DNA of 64,000 nucleotides from JAWKXU01 sp964468045 (GCA_964468045.1 CAYXTO010000005.1:1-64000), one strand, 5' to 3'. Positions 1-8,302 are shown, counted from the stretch's first letter. The notes: generated by a model not told the origin, from the letters alone. Numbers and translations: made by a program.

Positions 1-54
1 CAGGGGGTCAATGTTGCGCGCCGATCCGGGGTCAATATCCCGCGCCGGTTGACA
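1..54. mobile_element. Terminus of an IS21-like insertion sequence (partial)
   Basis: Two imperfect tandem copies of a ggggtcaat...cgcgcc unit of about 20 bp sit at the window edge and end in ggttgaca. IS21-family elements carry such multiple terminal repeats ending in CA. No transposase gene is visible because the element, if real, lies outside the window. The neighbouring reading frame starts inside this boundary, as expected for an insertion junction. Assigned by motif appearance only. Confidence 0.5.
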
Positions 55-79
55 CAGGGCTGCGGAAATCACTGGCCGC

Positions 80-499
80 ATGGCCAGCCGCGCTCGGGAC
101 ACTGACAATACGATCGAGAAGTGGAAGCGCGAGGACTGGGTAGATCAGCGCCAGGCGGATTTGCAGGCCATGCACCCTACTACGATTGGCCGTGCGCGCG
201 TGGTGTACGATCCAGTCTCGGGTGAGAGCAAAGAGGTCTATCGTCCGGCGCAGAACAGCGCGCACTTGTCGGGATCATCGCTCGATCTGCTTCCGCCTCC
301 CGGCAAGTCGATGTCATGGCTCAGGCAGGAAGTCCGCAAGTTCCATCCTGACGCGCAGATGCTGGATGAAGGCGACCATCTGCACACGACCTTTCCCGGC
401 TATTACGGAGCCCCGGCCGTCGGTGGAGCAAGGAGTGCAGGCTTGAAGAACCCGCTACAAGGTATGCCCCCGCCGCCGCCAGGGTTTGTACTGGATTGA
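80..499 (+). CDS. Prophage-type M15-like peptidase, probably 5'-truncated
   Basis: The 139-residue protein from the ATG carries two blocks that resemble the metal-binding layout of the M15 / Hedgehog-like DD-peptidase fold: SAHLSGSSLDL near residue 60 and EGDHLHTTF near residue 98. Spacing and residues (H...D, then D/E..HxH) fit that family, but this is a visual match only. There is no good ribosome binding site before the ATG. The frame is open upstream to base 53, where a stop lies in the IS-like end, so the true N-terminus was probably removed by insertion. The C-terminus is proline-rich. It is followed immediately by the DUF5681 gene, typical of phage morphogenesis regions. Confidence 0.5.
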   Translation: MASRARDTDNTIEKWKREDWVDQRQADLQAMHPTTIGRARVVYDPVSGESKEVYRPAQNSAHLSGSSLDLLPPPGKSMSWLRQEVRKFHPDAQMLDEGDHLHTTFPGYYGAPAVGGARSAGLKNPLQGMPPPPPGFVLD

Positions 500-501
500 T
501 T

Positions 502-936
502 ATGGCGGATCCTGAAAAATCTGGCCGAAACCAGGACGGGACTTTTGCCCCCGGCGTGTCAGGTAATCCAGCCGGCAAGCCCCGTGGGGCAAGGCACAAG
601 ACCACACTTGCCATCGAAGCCTTGTTGGACGGGCAACATGAGGCATTGACCAAGGCGGCGATCAATAAGGCGCTGGAAGGCGACACTACGGCATTGCGGT
701 TGTGCCTGGATAGGATTGCACCGCCACGGAAGGATTCGCCGGTCACGTTCACCCTGCCTCGGATCAAATCCGCAACCGATGCCGTGGAGGCTTCCTCTGC
801 TTTGCTTGCGGCTGTGGCGAGCGGAGAGGTCACCCCCGATGAAGCCGGGCGCGTCATGGCCCTGCTGACGGCTCATAAGGCAATGGTGGAAACCGGCGAT
901 CTGGAAGCCCGCATCACTGCACTGGAGGCGAAATGA
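502..936 (+). CDS. DUF5681 domain protein, phage-associated
   Basis: The 144-residue product opens with a basic, Gly/Pro-rich stretch (GRNQDGTFAPGVSGNPAG, residues ~7-24), the hallmark of DUF5681 proteins found beside phage packaging and head genes. The rest is predicted helical and ends in LEARITALEAK. The ATG at 502 is preferred over a TTG at 496 that overlaps the previous stop. Its stop overlaps the next start (ATGA at 933), so the two genes are probably translationally coupled. Function is not established; the DNA-binding-like basic N-terminus suggests a small-terminase-like role, which is inference. Confidence 0.7.
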   Translation: MADPEKSGRNQDGTFAPGVSGNPAGKPRGARHKTTLAIEALLDGQHEALTKAAINKALEGDTTALRLCLDRIAPPRKDSPVTFTLPRIKSATDAVEASSALLAAVASGEVTPDEAGRVMALLTAHKAMVETGDLEARITALEAK

Positions 937-1115
937 GATTGAGCAATCGTGTGAAGGCGCTGGAAGATCGCAGGCCGTCAGGGCCTCGGCGGTGGCATCG
1001 TATCTTTGTCGATGGCGAAACCGAACCGGAAGCGCGCTGCCGATATGAGTTTGCGCATGGGCCGATCCCGCCGACCGATGGGATCATCTTCCGGAAAATC
1101 ATCACTCCAGCCTGA
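933..1115 (+). CDS. Small prophage protein, first of three tandem related ORFs
   Basis: A 60-residue protein beginning with a short coiled-coil-like motif (NRVKALEDRR). It then carries a block that reads ARCRYEFAHGPIPPTDGIIF. The start overlaps the stop of the DUF5681 gene by 4 bases. The next gene has the same design (RVTQLEKH followed by AQARYEGEHGAIPEPDGLI), so the two look like diverged copies. I do not recognise a named family. Role is unknown; position suggests a minor phage gene. Confidence 0.5.
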   Translation: MRLSNRVKALEDRRPSGPRRWHRIFVDGETEPEARCRYEFAHGPIPPTDGIIFRKIITPA

Positions 1116-1127
1116 AAGGAACTGTGA

Positions 1128-1337
1128 ATGGCGAGGCAGGAATTGCACAAGCGCGTCACTCAGCTTGAAAAGCACAAGACAGACGTTCGTCACTGGCATT
1201 GGCTGGTATCTCGCATCGGGGAGAGCATGGAAGATGCGCAAGCTCGGTATGAAGGTGAACATGGAGCGATACCGGAGCCCGATGGACTGATTTGCTGGAT
1301 ATCAAAGCCGTGGCCCATTGATGCATGCCATGCGTAA
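1128..1337 (+). CDS. Small prophage protein, second tandem copy
   Basis: A 69-residue protein preceded by a plausible ribosome binding site (aaaggaa, about 8 bases upstream). The N-terminus has the RVxxLE motif shared with its two neighbours. Residues ~37-55 match the upstream small protein at A..RYE..HG.IP..DG.I. It overlaps the next small gene by about 17 bases in another frame. No function can be assigned. Confidence 0.5.
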   Translation: MARQELHKRVTQLEKHKTDVRHWHWLVSRIGESMEDAQARYEGEHGAIPEPDGLICWISKPWPIDACHA

Positions 1338-1548
1338 TTTTGAAAAGCGTGTAGCGAAACTTGAAGCAAAGAGCCCGGATGCCGTGCAGCTTCGCCCGTT
1401 TCTATGGCCAGCAGGCCAATCGCTGGCAGATGCGCTCGATTACGCCGGTCTCTCACTCGATGATGGACCGGTGTTTGCAATTGAACTGATGGGGCTCGAC
1501 CAGCCGGATTGCCCGATCCATTCCAGGGAAAAGCAATTGTTAGGTTAG
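1321..1548 (+). CDS. Small prophage protein, third tandem copy
   Basis: About 75 residues. ATG codons at 1321 and 1330 are both possible, and the 1330 start gives a product beginning MRNFEKRVAKLEAKSPD. The RVAKLE motif repeats the pattern of the two preceding small proteins. The second half (LRPFLWPAGQSLADAL..) is not shared. Nothing phage-like follows; the next gene is a chromosomal kinase on the opposite strand, so this is the end of the prophage remnant. Confidence 0.45.
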   Translation: MHAMRNFEKRVAKLEAKSPDAVQLRPFLWPAGQSLADALDYAGLSLDDGPVFAIELMGLDQPDCPIHSREKQLLG

Positions 1549-1590
1549 CACCACCATCACCGGGGTTAGCGGTGGACTGAGAGGGAAGGG

Positions 1591-2613
1591 TTATCCGATG
1601 TTCACCACATCCACCTTCGTTCCCGGTGCAGTGTCCGAAGTCTTGACGGTTGCCCCAAGGTGCCTGGCCAGCGCATCGACGATGCCGGTGCCAAGCCCAG
1701 GCGTGGTAGGCGCCTTGCTTGCCGAAATGCCCACTCCGTTGTCTGATACCGTGAGTGCGAAGCCTTCGCCTTGTGCGTGATAATCCACGGATATGTCGCC
1801 CGTCTGATCCTTATTGGGAAAGGCATGTTTCAGGGCGTTGATCACCAGTTCGGTCACGATCAAGCCAAGGCTCGTGGATACATTCGCGGTGGCCGAGCTG
1901 TCATCGACTGTAGCGTGCAGCGTGATCAACCCTTCGTCGTCTATCATCGAAGCGCCAATGCTTTCACACAAACCCTGAAAATACTGGCGCAGTTGAATCT
2001 TGTCGTCGCTCGACACGGCCAGTTGCTTCTGGAGCGTTGCGATCGAGACCACGCGGTGGTGCGCATTGTGGAGATGCAGCCGGGTCTCCTCCGACTGGAC
2101 CCGCCGGGCGCTTTGCATAAGGACGCTGGCGATTATCTGCAGGCTGTTGGCGACGCGGTGCTGAAGCTCCTGCAGCAACACCTGCTTTTCCCTGATCAGG
2201 TCATCCTTGATTCTTGCGGCGAGCAGCGCCGATGTAACATCCGCAATGGTCAGAAGCACTCGTGGGGCATCTTCATCGTAGTCGAGCTTGTGAGCATTCA
2301 GGACGATGCTTGCGGGCTCATGCCCCTCGCGGATCAGATCCATTTCGTAGGCATCGACTGCAGCAGTGCCCGCGAAGGTGGCGCTCAGCAGCGAGCGAAG
2401 CTGGGGGACGTTCCATTCGCCGCTGCCTAGTTCGGCCAGGCCGACTCCCTCGATCTTCTCCGGATCAAAGCCGAAAGCGCCGCAGAAGGACTGGCTGGCG
2501 CCGACAATCCTGGAGTTTTCATCCAGCAGGAGCACCGGGCTTCTTGACGAATCGATCAAGGCCAACGCGAGGCTCGCACCCTTGCCGGGCGGCGGTGAAC
2601 TGGGTTCAGGCAT
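1591..2613 (-). CDS. HisKA_2-family PAS sensor histidine kinase
   Basis: A 340-residue soluble kinase. Residues ~15-130 form a PAS-like sensor domain (PVLLLDENSRIVGASQSFCGAFGFDPE). The dimerisation and phosphoacceptor helix follows with ELQHRVANSLQII (His ~152), characteristic of HisKA_2 kinases. The ATP-binding domain has an N box (ELVINALKHAF) and a G box (DNGVGI). No membrane segment is seen. The start at 2613 has AAGG about 9 bases upstream; the frame extends to 2832, but the extra N-terminus is not conserved-looking. Such orphan kinases often feed PhyR in alphaproteobacteria, and a PhyR locus lies about 7 kb away. That link is inference. Confidence 0.85.
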   Translation of the reverse strand: MPEPSSPPPGKGASLALALIDSSRSPVLLLDENSRIVGASQSFCGAFGFDPEKIEGVGLAELGSGEWNVPQLRSLLSATFAGTAAVDAYEMDLIREGHEPASIVLNAHKLDYDEDAPRVLLTIADVTSALLAARIKDDLIREKQVLLQELQHRVANSLQIIASVLMQSARRVQSEETRLHLHNAHHRVVSIATLQKQLAVSSDDKIQLRQYFQGLCESIGASMIDDEGLITLHATVDDSSATANVSTSLGLIVTELVINALKHAFPNKDQTGDISVDYHAQGEGFALTVSDNGVGISASKAPTTPGLGTGIVDALARHLGATVKTSDTAPGTKVDVVNIG

Positions 2614-2987
2614 GGCTTGCACCTTGGATGGCCGCCGAGTTTGCAAAGTGCAAACCAGTCCGGTCTGGTAGAGCTTGGCTGATAATCGAGATTGAATAGC
2701 GCGACGCTCTACCGTCATCATACTCTCTCGAGACGAAAACGCGGCATTAATTCGAACGATAGTTGATGAAGCGTGCCTGCAGGCGGTCGGGCCGGGAACA
2801 ATTCCCTGTTTGAAGCATATTGGTTCCGCCACTTTGAATGCTTTGCATCGGCCTGACGAGAAGCGTCTATTTTGTTGAACCTGTCACGCTTCTTCCCCCA
2901 TTTATCTTTGAAGTACCGCTTATCAATTTTAAGCTGCATGAAATGGGAAGCGGTCAATCAAGTGAGCAGTCCCTAAGGAAAATCACA
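2614..2987. promoter_or_regulatory. Divergent intergenic region with two inverted repeats
   Basis: This spacer lies between the kinase gene (minus) and the lipoprotein gene (plus) and should hold both promoters. It contains GGGAA-caa-TTCCC at 2794-2806 and an 8-bp inverted repeat, AGAAGCGT at 2859-2866 with ACGCTTCT at 2886-2893. Either could be an operator. No GGAAC-N16/17-CGTT element was found here. The part near 2900-2960 is AT-richer than its surroundings. Confidence 0.35.
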
Positions 2988-3398
2988 ATGACACGCTTAA
3001 TGACCAAGTCGCTCCTCACGGCATTCACTGCCGTGCCCGCAATTTTCCTGGGCGGATGCTCCTCCGGCTCAGGACAGATGAATACCGGCGAACGTATCAG
3101 TTCACGTGGAGCGGAGATTTCCGATCGCGGCCAAGCATGGACTGACGGGCAGAAGAAAGTCAAACAAGGGCAAAACCTGGTGGACAAGAGCGATAGCCGG
3201 ACAACCGATGGCGAAAAGGATCTGGCAAAAGCCCAGAAGCAAGCCTCCAAGGCTGAAAGCCAGATCTTTGAGGCTCGGTCAGAAAAAATGCGTGGAGAGC
3301 AACTTATCGCCAGCGGCAGCTTGCAGATGGAACAAGCCGAAGCCGACTATGCAACAATTCGCAAGGGTCCCTCGGCAGTCAATTCCACTCCCAACTGA
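2988..3398 (+). CDS. Outer-membrane-type lipoprotein with coiled-coil tail
   Basis: A 136-residue protein with a type II signal peptide: basic start (MTRLMTK), hydrophobic core and lipobox LGGC with the lipidated Cys near residue 24. The mature part is polar, Lys/Gln/Glu-rich and predicted to form a long helix or coiled coil (residues ~50-130, many A/E/K heptads). The ATG at 2988 has AAGGAA about 7 bases upstream, which settles the start although the frame is open from 2838. No named family recognised; a cell-envelope structural or stress role is possible but not shown. Confidence 0.75.
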   Translation: MTRLMTKSLLTAFTAVPAIFLGGCSSGSGQMNTGERISSRGAEISDRGQAWTDGQKKVKQGQNLVDKSDSRTTDGEKDLAKAQKQASKAESQIFEARSEKMRGEQLIASGSLQMEQAEADYATIRKGPSAVNSTPN

Positions 3399-3938
3399 GG
3401 GGTCGATCTGGCGGTAAAACTCTACCCCGTGATTACCAGGTGATTGCTAGAACCGAATCCGGACCCTCAATCTTACGCCCTCTCATGGGTAGATACTTTC
3501 TATCTCGATCCTCAATCACCTTCCTTGATACAGACGTTGCCTCACCCCAATGAATGGTCAACGAAGCAGGACGGTTCGATCCTGTCTGGACCTTGGGTCC
3601 GTGTGCGTCTATCGGAATGGAAATTCGCTCTCCTGTGGGAGTAAATGTGGGAGCGATTTGACATAGCTTTCGCGAAAGCACGTATTTATGCCGTTTTATG
3701 GCCGATATATGGATGATCGCGGGGCATCCATCCCTCCATTGAATGATCAATGAATTACTCCTTTGTAGGGAAGACTCTCGTCGTACCTCCGCACTGGTGC
3801 CTGCACCTTCCCGCAGATCGGGAAGATGCGGGTCGATTCGACAAGCGAGCCACCGGGGCGGCAACTGTGAAGAAGCATCGGAGCTTGCCGCTGATGGCGT
3901 TTGACTCGTGTGGAGCGCGGGCCTAGGCCGGCTATGTT
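3399..3938. other. Intergenic region holding the first copy of a ~150-bp repeat
   Basis: No convincing gene is seen in these 540 bases; short open frames here lack ribosome binding sites and domain features. The main content is repeat copy 1 (3575-3732). The remainder up to 3938 should contain the promoter of the two-TM membrane protein at 3939. Confidence 0.5.
3575..3732. repeat. Direct repeat copy 1 flanking the two-TM gene
   Basis: This segment aligns along its length with 4254-4398. Shared landmarks in order are ttcgatcctgtctggacc, GGACC-ttg-GGTCC, tgtgcgtctatcgg, a CTCC-tgtg-GGAG hairpin, tttgacat, gcgaaag and atcgcggggcatccatc. Copy 1 has an extra 12 bases after the second hairpin. Both small hairpins are preserved in the two copies, which suggests an RNA-level or nucleoprotein function, or a recent duplication. 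Confidence 0.7.
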
Positions 3939-4211
3939 ATGTCTTTGGATAGAGAGCGGGCGAGGCAGCAGTTTCGCCGCATGATGATATGGATCGCCGT
4001 TGCGGGCGTCCTCATGGTCGCTGCCGCGCTGACCTATCTGGCCTATCAGGGCTCGCTGAGCACACACACCACGATCGCCACCATCCTGGGCGTGTTCGTT
4101 TCCGTGGGGCTTGGCTCCGGATTATTTGCCCTGGCGTTTTTCAGCGACAAGAGCGGGCATGATGATCGGGTTACGGACGCAACGAAATCGGAGAATGCGG
4201 ACAAGCATTGA
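3939..4211 (+). CDS. Small two-TM membrane protein
   Basis: A 90-residue protein with two strongly hydrophobic segments, about residues 17-35 (IWIAVAGVLMVAAALTYLA) and 46-68 (TILGVFVSVGLGSGLFALAFF). A basic N-terminus (RERARQQFRR) suggests cytoplasmic ends. The C-terminus is short and charged. No family name recognised; similar tiny proteins are common in sphingomonads. It is bracketed by two copies of a ~150-bp repeat, one on each side. Confidence 0.65.
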   Translation: MSLDRERARQQFRRMMIWIAVAGVLMVAAALTYLAYQGSLSTHTTIATILGVFVSVGLGSGLFALAFFSDKSGHDDRVTDATKSENADKH

Positions 4212-4253
4212 TCTCGGTCCGGCGGCCGTGCGGACAATGGGCAGTGCGGCTCG

Positions 4254-4398
4254 TTCGATCCTGTCTGGACCTCGGGTCCCTGTGCGTCTATCGGGACGAA
4301 AATTTCGCTCTCCTGCGGGAGCGGTTTGACATGGCCATTGCGAAAGTGCGTAAATCTGCCGCTTGATGCTGATTCAGGATAATCGCGGGGCATCCATC
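4254..4398. repeat. Direct repeat copy 2
   Basis: Second copy of the element at 3575-3732, same orientation, lacking the 12-base insertion. The hairpins are GGACC-tcg-GGTCC and CTCC-tgcg-GGAG. The 3' landmark atcgcggggcatccatc is identical. It ends about 90 bases before the start of the LOG-family gene, so it may lie in that gene's leader. Confidence 0.7.
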
Positions 4399-4487
4399 TC
4401 CTTCCTTCAGGCTTCTGGTCCGGTATCCGGCCCGCCGGGCGGAGATGCGGATTCGGGCAACCCAGGCGCAAGCAAACGGGGAGAAAC

Positions 4488-5438
4488 ATGACAGAACGCA
4501 AGCAACCGCCCCGGCAACCCGGCGTCCCGGGCCCGCATGGCAAGCCCGAGCAAGCGGACCGTTCGCTGACCCCCCACAAGTTCTACAAGGCGGATCAGGA
4601 AGCGGCCTTCACCGAGACCGCCCCCACGGTTACTCCGCAGACCCAGCACGCTGCCTATCGCCTCGCCTTCCGCGACACGGATTTCCTGTTGCGCGACGAT
4701 TTGCGGCCCGTGCGCTTTCAGCTCGAATTGCTGAAGGCCGAAACCATGCTGGAGGAAGCCGGCGTAGGATCCACCCTGGTCTTCTATGGTTCCGCCCGCA
4801 TTCCATCGCCGGCGCGGGCCGAGGCGATGCTGGCCAATGCCGACAACGATCCGCGCGGGCGGGCGGTGATCGAGCGCCTTGTCGCCAAGGCGCATTATTA
4901 TGAAGAGGCCCGCAAGCTTGCTTACATGGCCAGCACATGCGCCGTAGTGGAGAACGGACAGCGGCAATTCGTCGTGACGTCAGGTGGCGGGCCCGCCATC
5001 ATGGAAGCTGCCAATCTCGGCGCCAACGAAGCGGGGGCCGAATCAATCGGCCTCAACATCGTCCTGCCGCATGAGCAGGCGCCCAATGAATATGTCACGC
5101 CGCGCCTGTCGTTCCAGTTCCACTATTTTGCGCTGCGCAAGATGCATTTCCTGCTGCGTGCGCGTGCGGTGGCGATATTTCCGGGCGGCTTCGGAACCTT
5201 CGATGAGTTCTTCGAGCTGCTCACCCTGGTGCAGACCGGCAAGATGAAACCCATTCCGATCCTGCTGTTCGGCAAGGAATTCTGGAGCCGCGTCGTGGAT
5301 TTCGGCGCCATGGCCGAAGAGGGCGTGATCGACGAGAACGACCTTGAGCTTTTCCGGATCGTCGAAACGGCGGAGGAAGCCTGGGAGCGAATTACCGGCT
5401 TCTACCAGCTGGATTGTCCGTTTCCGCCTGGAGCTTGA
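4488..5438 (+). CDS. LOG-family nucleotide-binding protein (TIGR00730-like)
   Basis: A 316-residue Rossmann-fold protein. The family signature PGGFGTFDEFFE lies near residue 235, and an upstream glycine-rich loop (TSGGGPAIMEAANLGA) lies near residue 165. Family members (LOG, often misnamed lysine decarboxylases) hydrolyse nucleoside monophosphates or cytokinin ribotides; the natural bacterial substrate is often unknown. The protein is longer than the ~190-residue LOGs because of an N-terminal extension. The start has GGGGAG about 8 bases upstream. The 3' end overlaps the convergent thiD gene by 47 bases. Confidence 0.85.
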   Translation: MTERKQPPRQPGVPGPHGKPEQADRSLTPHKFYKADQEAAFTETAPTVTPQTQHAAYRLAFRDTDFLLRDDLRPVRFQLELLKAETMLEEAGVGSTLVFYGSARIPSPARAEAMLANADNDPRGRAVIERLVAKAHYYEEARKLAYMASTCAVVENGQRQFVVTSGGGPAIMEAANLGANEAGAESIGLNIVLPHEQAPNEYVTPRLSFQFHYFALRKMHFLLRARAVAIFPGGFGTFDEFFELLTLVQTGKMKPIPILLFGKEFWSRVVDFGAMAEEGVIDENDLELFRIVETAEEAWERITGFYQLDCPFPPGA

Positions 5439-6180
5439 CCGCCTGGTGGCCCAGCGGGCCATGCCCTTGCCCAAATCCCGGCGCCTTGAGCAATGCTTCG
5501 CGCACGAACAGCCGCGCCGCGGCTATCGCGCCTTCGAGATCCTTCCCCCTGGCGAGAAAGAGGGCGATCGCGCTGGAAAGGGTGCAGCCCGTGCCGTGGT
5601 TGTGGCGGGTCTGGATCTTGTCGTCGCGCCAGATGACGTCTGCCATGCCCGGCCGGCTGAGCCTGTCTTCCACGACCGGCCCTTCCGCATCGCCGCCTTT
5701 CGCGAGGAAGGTGAGGCCTTTTTCCGCCAGCGTCCCGGCGCCGCCCAATGCCGCGAGTTCGGGCAGGTTGGGAGTGACCAGCGTGGCCAGGTCCATCAGC
5801 CGTTCGAAGGAAGCGATGGTGGCGGCATCGGCCAGAGCCGAGCCGCTCGTGGCGACCATGACCGGATCGAACACGATCGGGACGTCGATCCGCGCAAGAC
5901 GGTCAGCGACGATCTCTGCGATGCCGGGTGAGCCGAGCATCCCGATCTTGATCGCGTCCACCCCGATATCGTCCACGCAGGCATCGACCTGAGCCGCGAC
6001 CATGATCGGAGACAGCGCCTCCACCGCATGAACCCCGGTGGTATCCTGGGCCGTGACCGCGGTGATCGCGGTCATGGCATAGCCGCCCAGCATGGTGACG
6101 GTCTTGATATCGGCCTGGATCCCGGCTCCGCCCGAGGAATCGGAACCGGCGATCGCCAGGATGCGGGGCGGGGCGCTCAC
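5392..6180 (-). CDS. thiD: Hydroxymethylpyrimidine/phosphomethylpyrimidine kinase
   Basis: The 262-residue product is a PfkB/ribokinase-like ThiD, which phosphorylates HMP and HMP-P in thiamine synthesis. Visible signatures are AIAGSDSSGGAGIQADIK at the N-terminus (substrate binding), PIVFDPVMVATSG in the middle and the GTGCTLSSAIA anion-hole motif near residue 200, typical of the family. Its start overlaps the end of glmM by 4 bases, so the two are co-transcribed. The 3' end overlaps the LOG-family gene on the other strand, leaving no room for a terminator of its own. Confidence 0.93.
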   Translation of the reverse strand: MSAPPRILAIAGSDSSGGAGIQADIKTVTMLGGYAMTAITAVTAQDTTGVHAVEALSPIMVAAQVDACVDDIGVDAIKIGMLGSPGIAEIVADRLARIDVPIVFDPVMVATSGSALADAATIASFERLMDLATLVTPNLPELAALGGAGTLAEKGLTFLAKGGDAEGPVVEDRLSRPGMADVIWRDDKIQTRHNHGTGCTLSSAIALFLARGKDLEGAIAAARLFVREALLKAPGFGQGHGPLGHQAVKLQAETDNPAGRSR

Positions 6181-7514
6181 GCCGCGGCGGCGACGGCGGC
6201 GCAGATCTCGTCGACCACCCGTTCCACCTGCGCTTCGTCATCGCCTTCCGCCATGACCCGGATCAACGGCTCGGTGCCGGACGGGCGGATCACCAGGCGG
6301 CCCTTTCCCTTCAGTTCCCCCTCGGCCTCGGCGATGGTCTGCTTGACCACGGCATTCTCGAGCGGGGCGCCGCCCGCATAGCGCACATTGCGCAGCAATT
6401 GCGGGACCGGGTCGAACATATGGAGCAATTCGCTTGCCCGCTTGCCGGAGCGGACCAACGCCCCCAGCACCTGCAGGGCCGCCACCGTGCCGTCGCCGGT
6501 GGTCGCATGATCGAGCAGGATCATATGGCCGGATTGCTCGCCGCCGACATTGCAGCCGAGCTTGCGCATGGCTTCCAGCACGTAGCGATCGCCGACCTTG
6601 GCGCGGATGAGGTTGAGGCCCTGGCCTTCCAGGAAGCGCTCGAGCCCGAGATTGGACATCACGGTCGCCACCACGCCGCCGCCACGCAGATTTCCCGATA
6701 CGGCGAGACGGCTGCCGATCAGGGCCATGATCTGATCGCCGTCCACGGCCTTGCCCTGTTCGTCCACCACGATCAGACGGTCCGCATCGCCATCCAGCGC
6801 AATGCCGATATCGGCGCTTTCCTCGATCACCTTGGCCTTGACCGCATCCAGCGAGGTGGAGCCGACGCCGTCATTGATGTTGAGGCCGTTGGGCTCCACT
6901 CCGATCGCAATGACTTCCGCGCCGAGCTCCCAGATTGCGGAGGGGGCCACGGTGTAGGCCGCGCCATTCGCGCAATCGACCACGATCCGGAGGCCATCGA
7001 GCCGGACATCGTCCGCCAGCGATGCCTTCACCGCATGGATATAGCGGCCGCGCGCGTCATCGATCCGCCTTGCGCGCCCGATCTGGCCGCCATGGGCCAG
7101 CGGACATGGCTCGGTTAGCGCCTTTTCTATGGCAAGTTCATCTTCGTCCGACAGCTTGAAGCCATCCGGTCCGAATAGCTTGATCCCGTTGTCGTCGAAG
7201 GGATTGTGGCTGGCCGAGATCATCACGCCCAGGTCCGCCCGCATTTCCCGCGTCAGCAGCGCGACCGCCGGGGTGGGCAGCGGCCCGGTCATGACCACGT
7301 CCATGCCCACGCTGGTGAAGCCGGCGACCAGCGCGTTTTCCATCATGTAGCCGGAGAGGCGCGTATCCTTGCCGATCACCACGCGATGGCGATGGTCGCC
7401 CCGCAGGAAATGCCGCCCCGCCGCCTGGCCTACCTTCATCGCCAGCTCGGCCGTCAGAATTCCGTCATTGGCTCGCCCCCGAATACCATCCGTGCCGAAA
7501 AATTTGCGCGCCAT
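6177..7514 (-). CDS. glmM: Phosphoglucosamine mutase
   Basis: 445 residues, the usual GlmM length. It converts glucosamine-6-P to glucosamine-1-P for UDP-GlcNAc and cell-wall synthesis. The protein starts MARKFFGTDGIRG. The active-site serine motif ISASHNP places the phosphoserine at residue ~102, the metal loop DGDADR follows, and RPSGTEPLIRVMAEG near the C-terminus binds the phosphate of the substrate. The frame extends upstream to 7628 but the conserved N-terminus fixes the start at 7514. Transcribed with thiD and divergent from sodB. Confidence 0.95.
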   Translation of the reverse strand: MARKFFGTDGIRGRANDGILTAELAMKVGQAAGRHFLRGDHRHRVVIGKDTRLSGYMMENALVAGFTSVGMDVVMTGPLPTPAVALLTREMRADLGVMISASHNPFDDNGIKLFGPDGFKLSDEDELAIEKALTEPCPLAHGGQIGRARRIDDARGRYIHAVKASLADDVRLDGLRIVVDCANGAAYTVAPSAIWELGAEVIAIGVEPNGLNINDGVGSTSLDAVKAKVIEESADIGIALDGDADRLIVVDEQGKAVDGDQIMALIGSRLAVSGNLRGGGVVATVMSNLGLERFLEGQGLNLIRAKVGDRYVLEAMRKLGCNVGGEQSGHMILLDHATTGDGTVAALQVLGALVRSGKRASELLHMFDPVPQLLRNVRYAGGAPLENAVVKQTIAEAEGELKGKGRLVIRPSGTEPLIRVMAEGDDEAQVERVVDEICAAVAAAA

Positions 7515-7690
7515 GATTTTCGTTCCATCCCCTTGCATGAACGGCCGGGACGGCACATGGCCGGGTTCGCGGCCAATGTCACGCCCTCCCGGGGGCATAA
7601 TCGATAATGGATGATCGAAAATCACCATGCAACTCGACTACGGCCCGCTCGTTGGGGAGAGGACGGAGATTCAGCACGAATGGAGATTTC

Positions 7691-8302
7691 ATGGCCATCA
7701 AACTTATCGACCTTCCGTATGACAGCAGCGCCCTGGAGCCTGCGATTTCCGCGGAAACGCTGTCTTTTCACCACGGCAAGCACCACAAGGCCTATATCGA
7801 CAAGACGAATGCCGCCATTGAAGGCGGCGAACTGGAGGGTAAGCCGCTCGAAGTGATCATCGCCGCGGCCCGGGGCAACGACAAGGGCCTGTTCAACAAT
7901 GCCGCGCAATCATGGAACCATGGTTTCTACTGGTATTCCCTTACGGGCGAATCGGCTGCGCCCAGCGGCGATCTCGCGGCCCGAATCGAAAGCGACTTCG
8001 GCTCGCTGGACGAGCTCAAGGGCAAGCTGGCCGATCGTGGCGCCGGTCATTTCGCTTCGGGCTGGGTCTGGCTCGCGGAGAAGGGCGGCAAGCTGTCGAT
8101 CGAGGAAACCCATGACGCCGACACGCTGGCGGATGGGGAAAGCAATCCGCTGCTGGTAATCGACCTGTGGGAACATGCCTATTATCTGGATCACCAGAAC
8201 GCGCGTCCGAGCTATCTGAAGGCCGTGCTCGACGAAAAGCTCAATTGGGATTTCGCCGCCGAGAATCTCGCACGCGGCACTCCCTGGGTCTATCCGGGCT
8301 GA
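7691..8302 (+). CDS. sodB: Superoxide dismutase, Fe type
   Basis: 203 residues, cytoplasmic Fe/Mn superoxide dismutase. The metal-ligand motif DLWEHAYYLDHQN lies at residues ~155-167, and His ligands lie at residues ~27 (LSFHHGKHHKAYI) and ~74. The block FNNAAQSWNHGFYW has the Gln and aromatic pattern of the iron enzymes such as E. coli SodB. The start at 7691 lies downstream of a weak GGAG. The gene ends before a clear intrinsic terminator. Divergent from glmM across 176 bases. Confidence 0.94.
   Translation: MAIKLIDLPYDSSALEPAISAETLSFHHGKHHKAYIDKTNAAIEGGELEGKPLEVIIAAARGNDKGLFNNAAQSWNHGFYWYSLTGESAAPSGDLAARIESDFGSLDELKGKLADRGAGHFASGWVWLAEKGGKLSIEETHDADTLADGESNPLLVIDLWEHAYYLDHQNARPSYLKAVLDEKLNWDFAAENLARGTPWVYPG

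Noticed and set aside
3444..3644. Short plus-strand ORF in the spacer after the lipoprotein
   Set aside because: No ribosome binding site; half of it lies in the ~150-bp repeat and the frame is not kept in the second copy.
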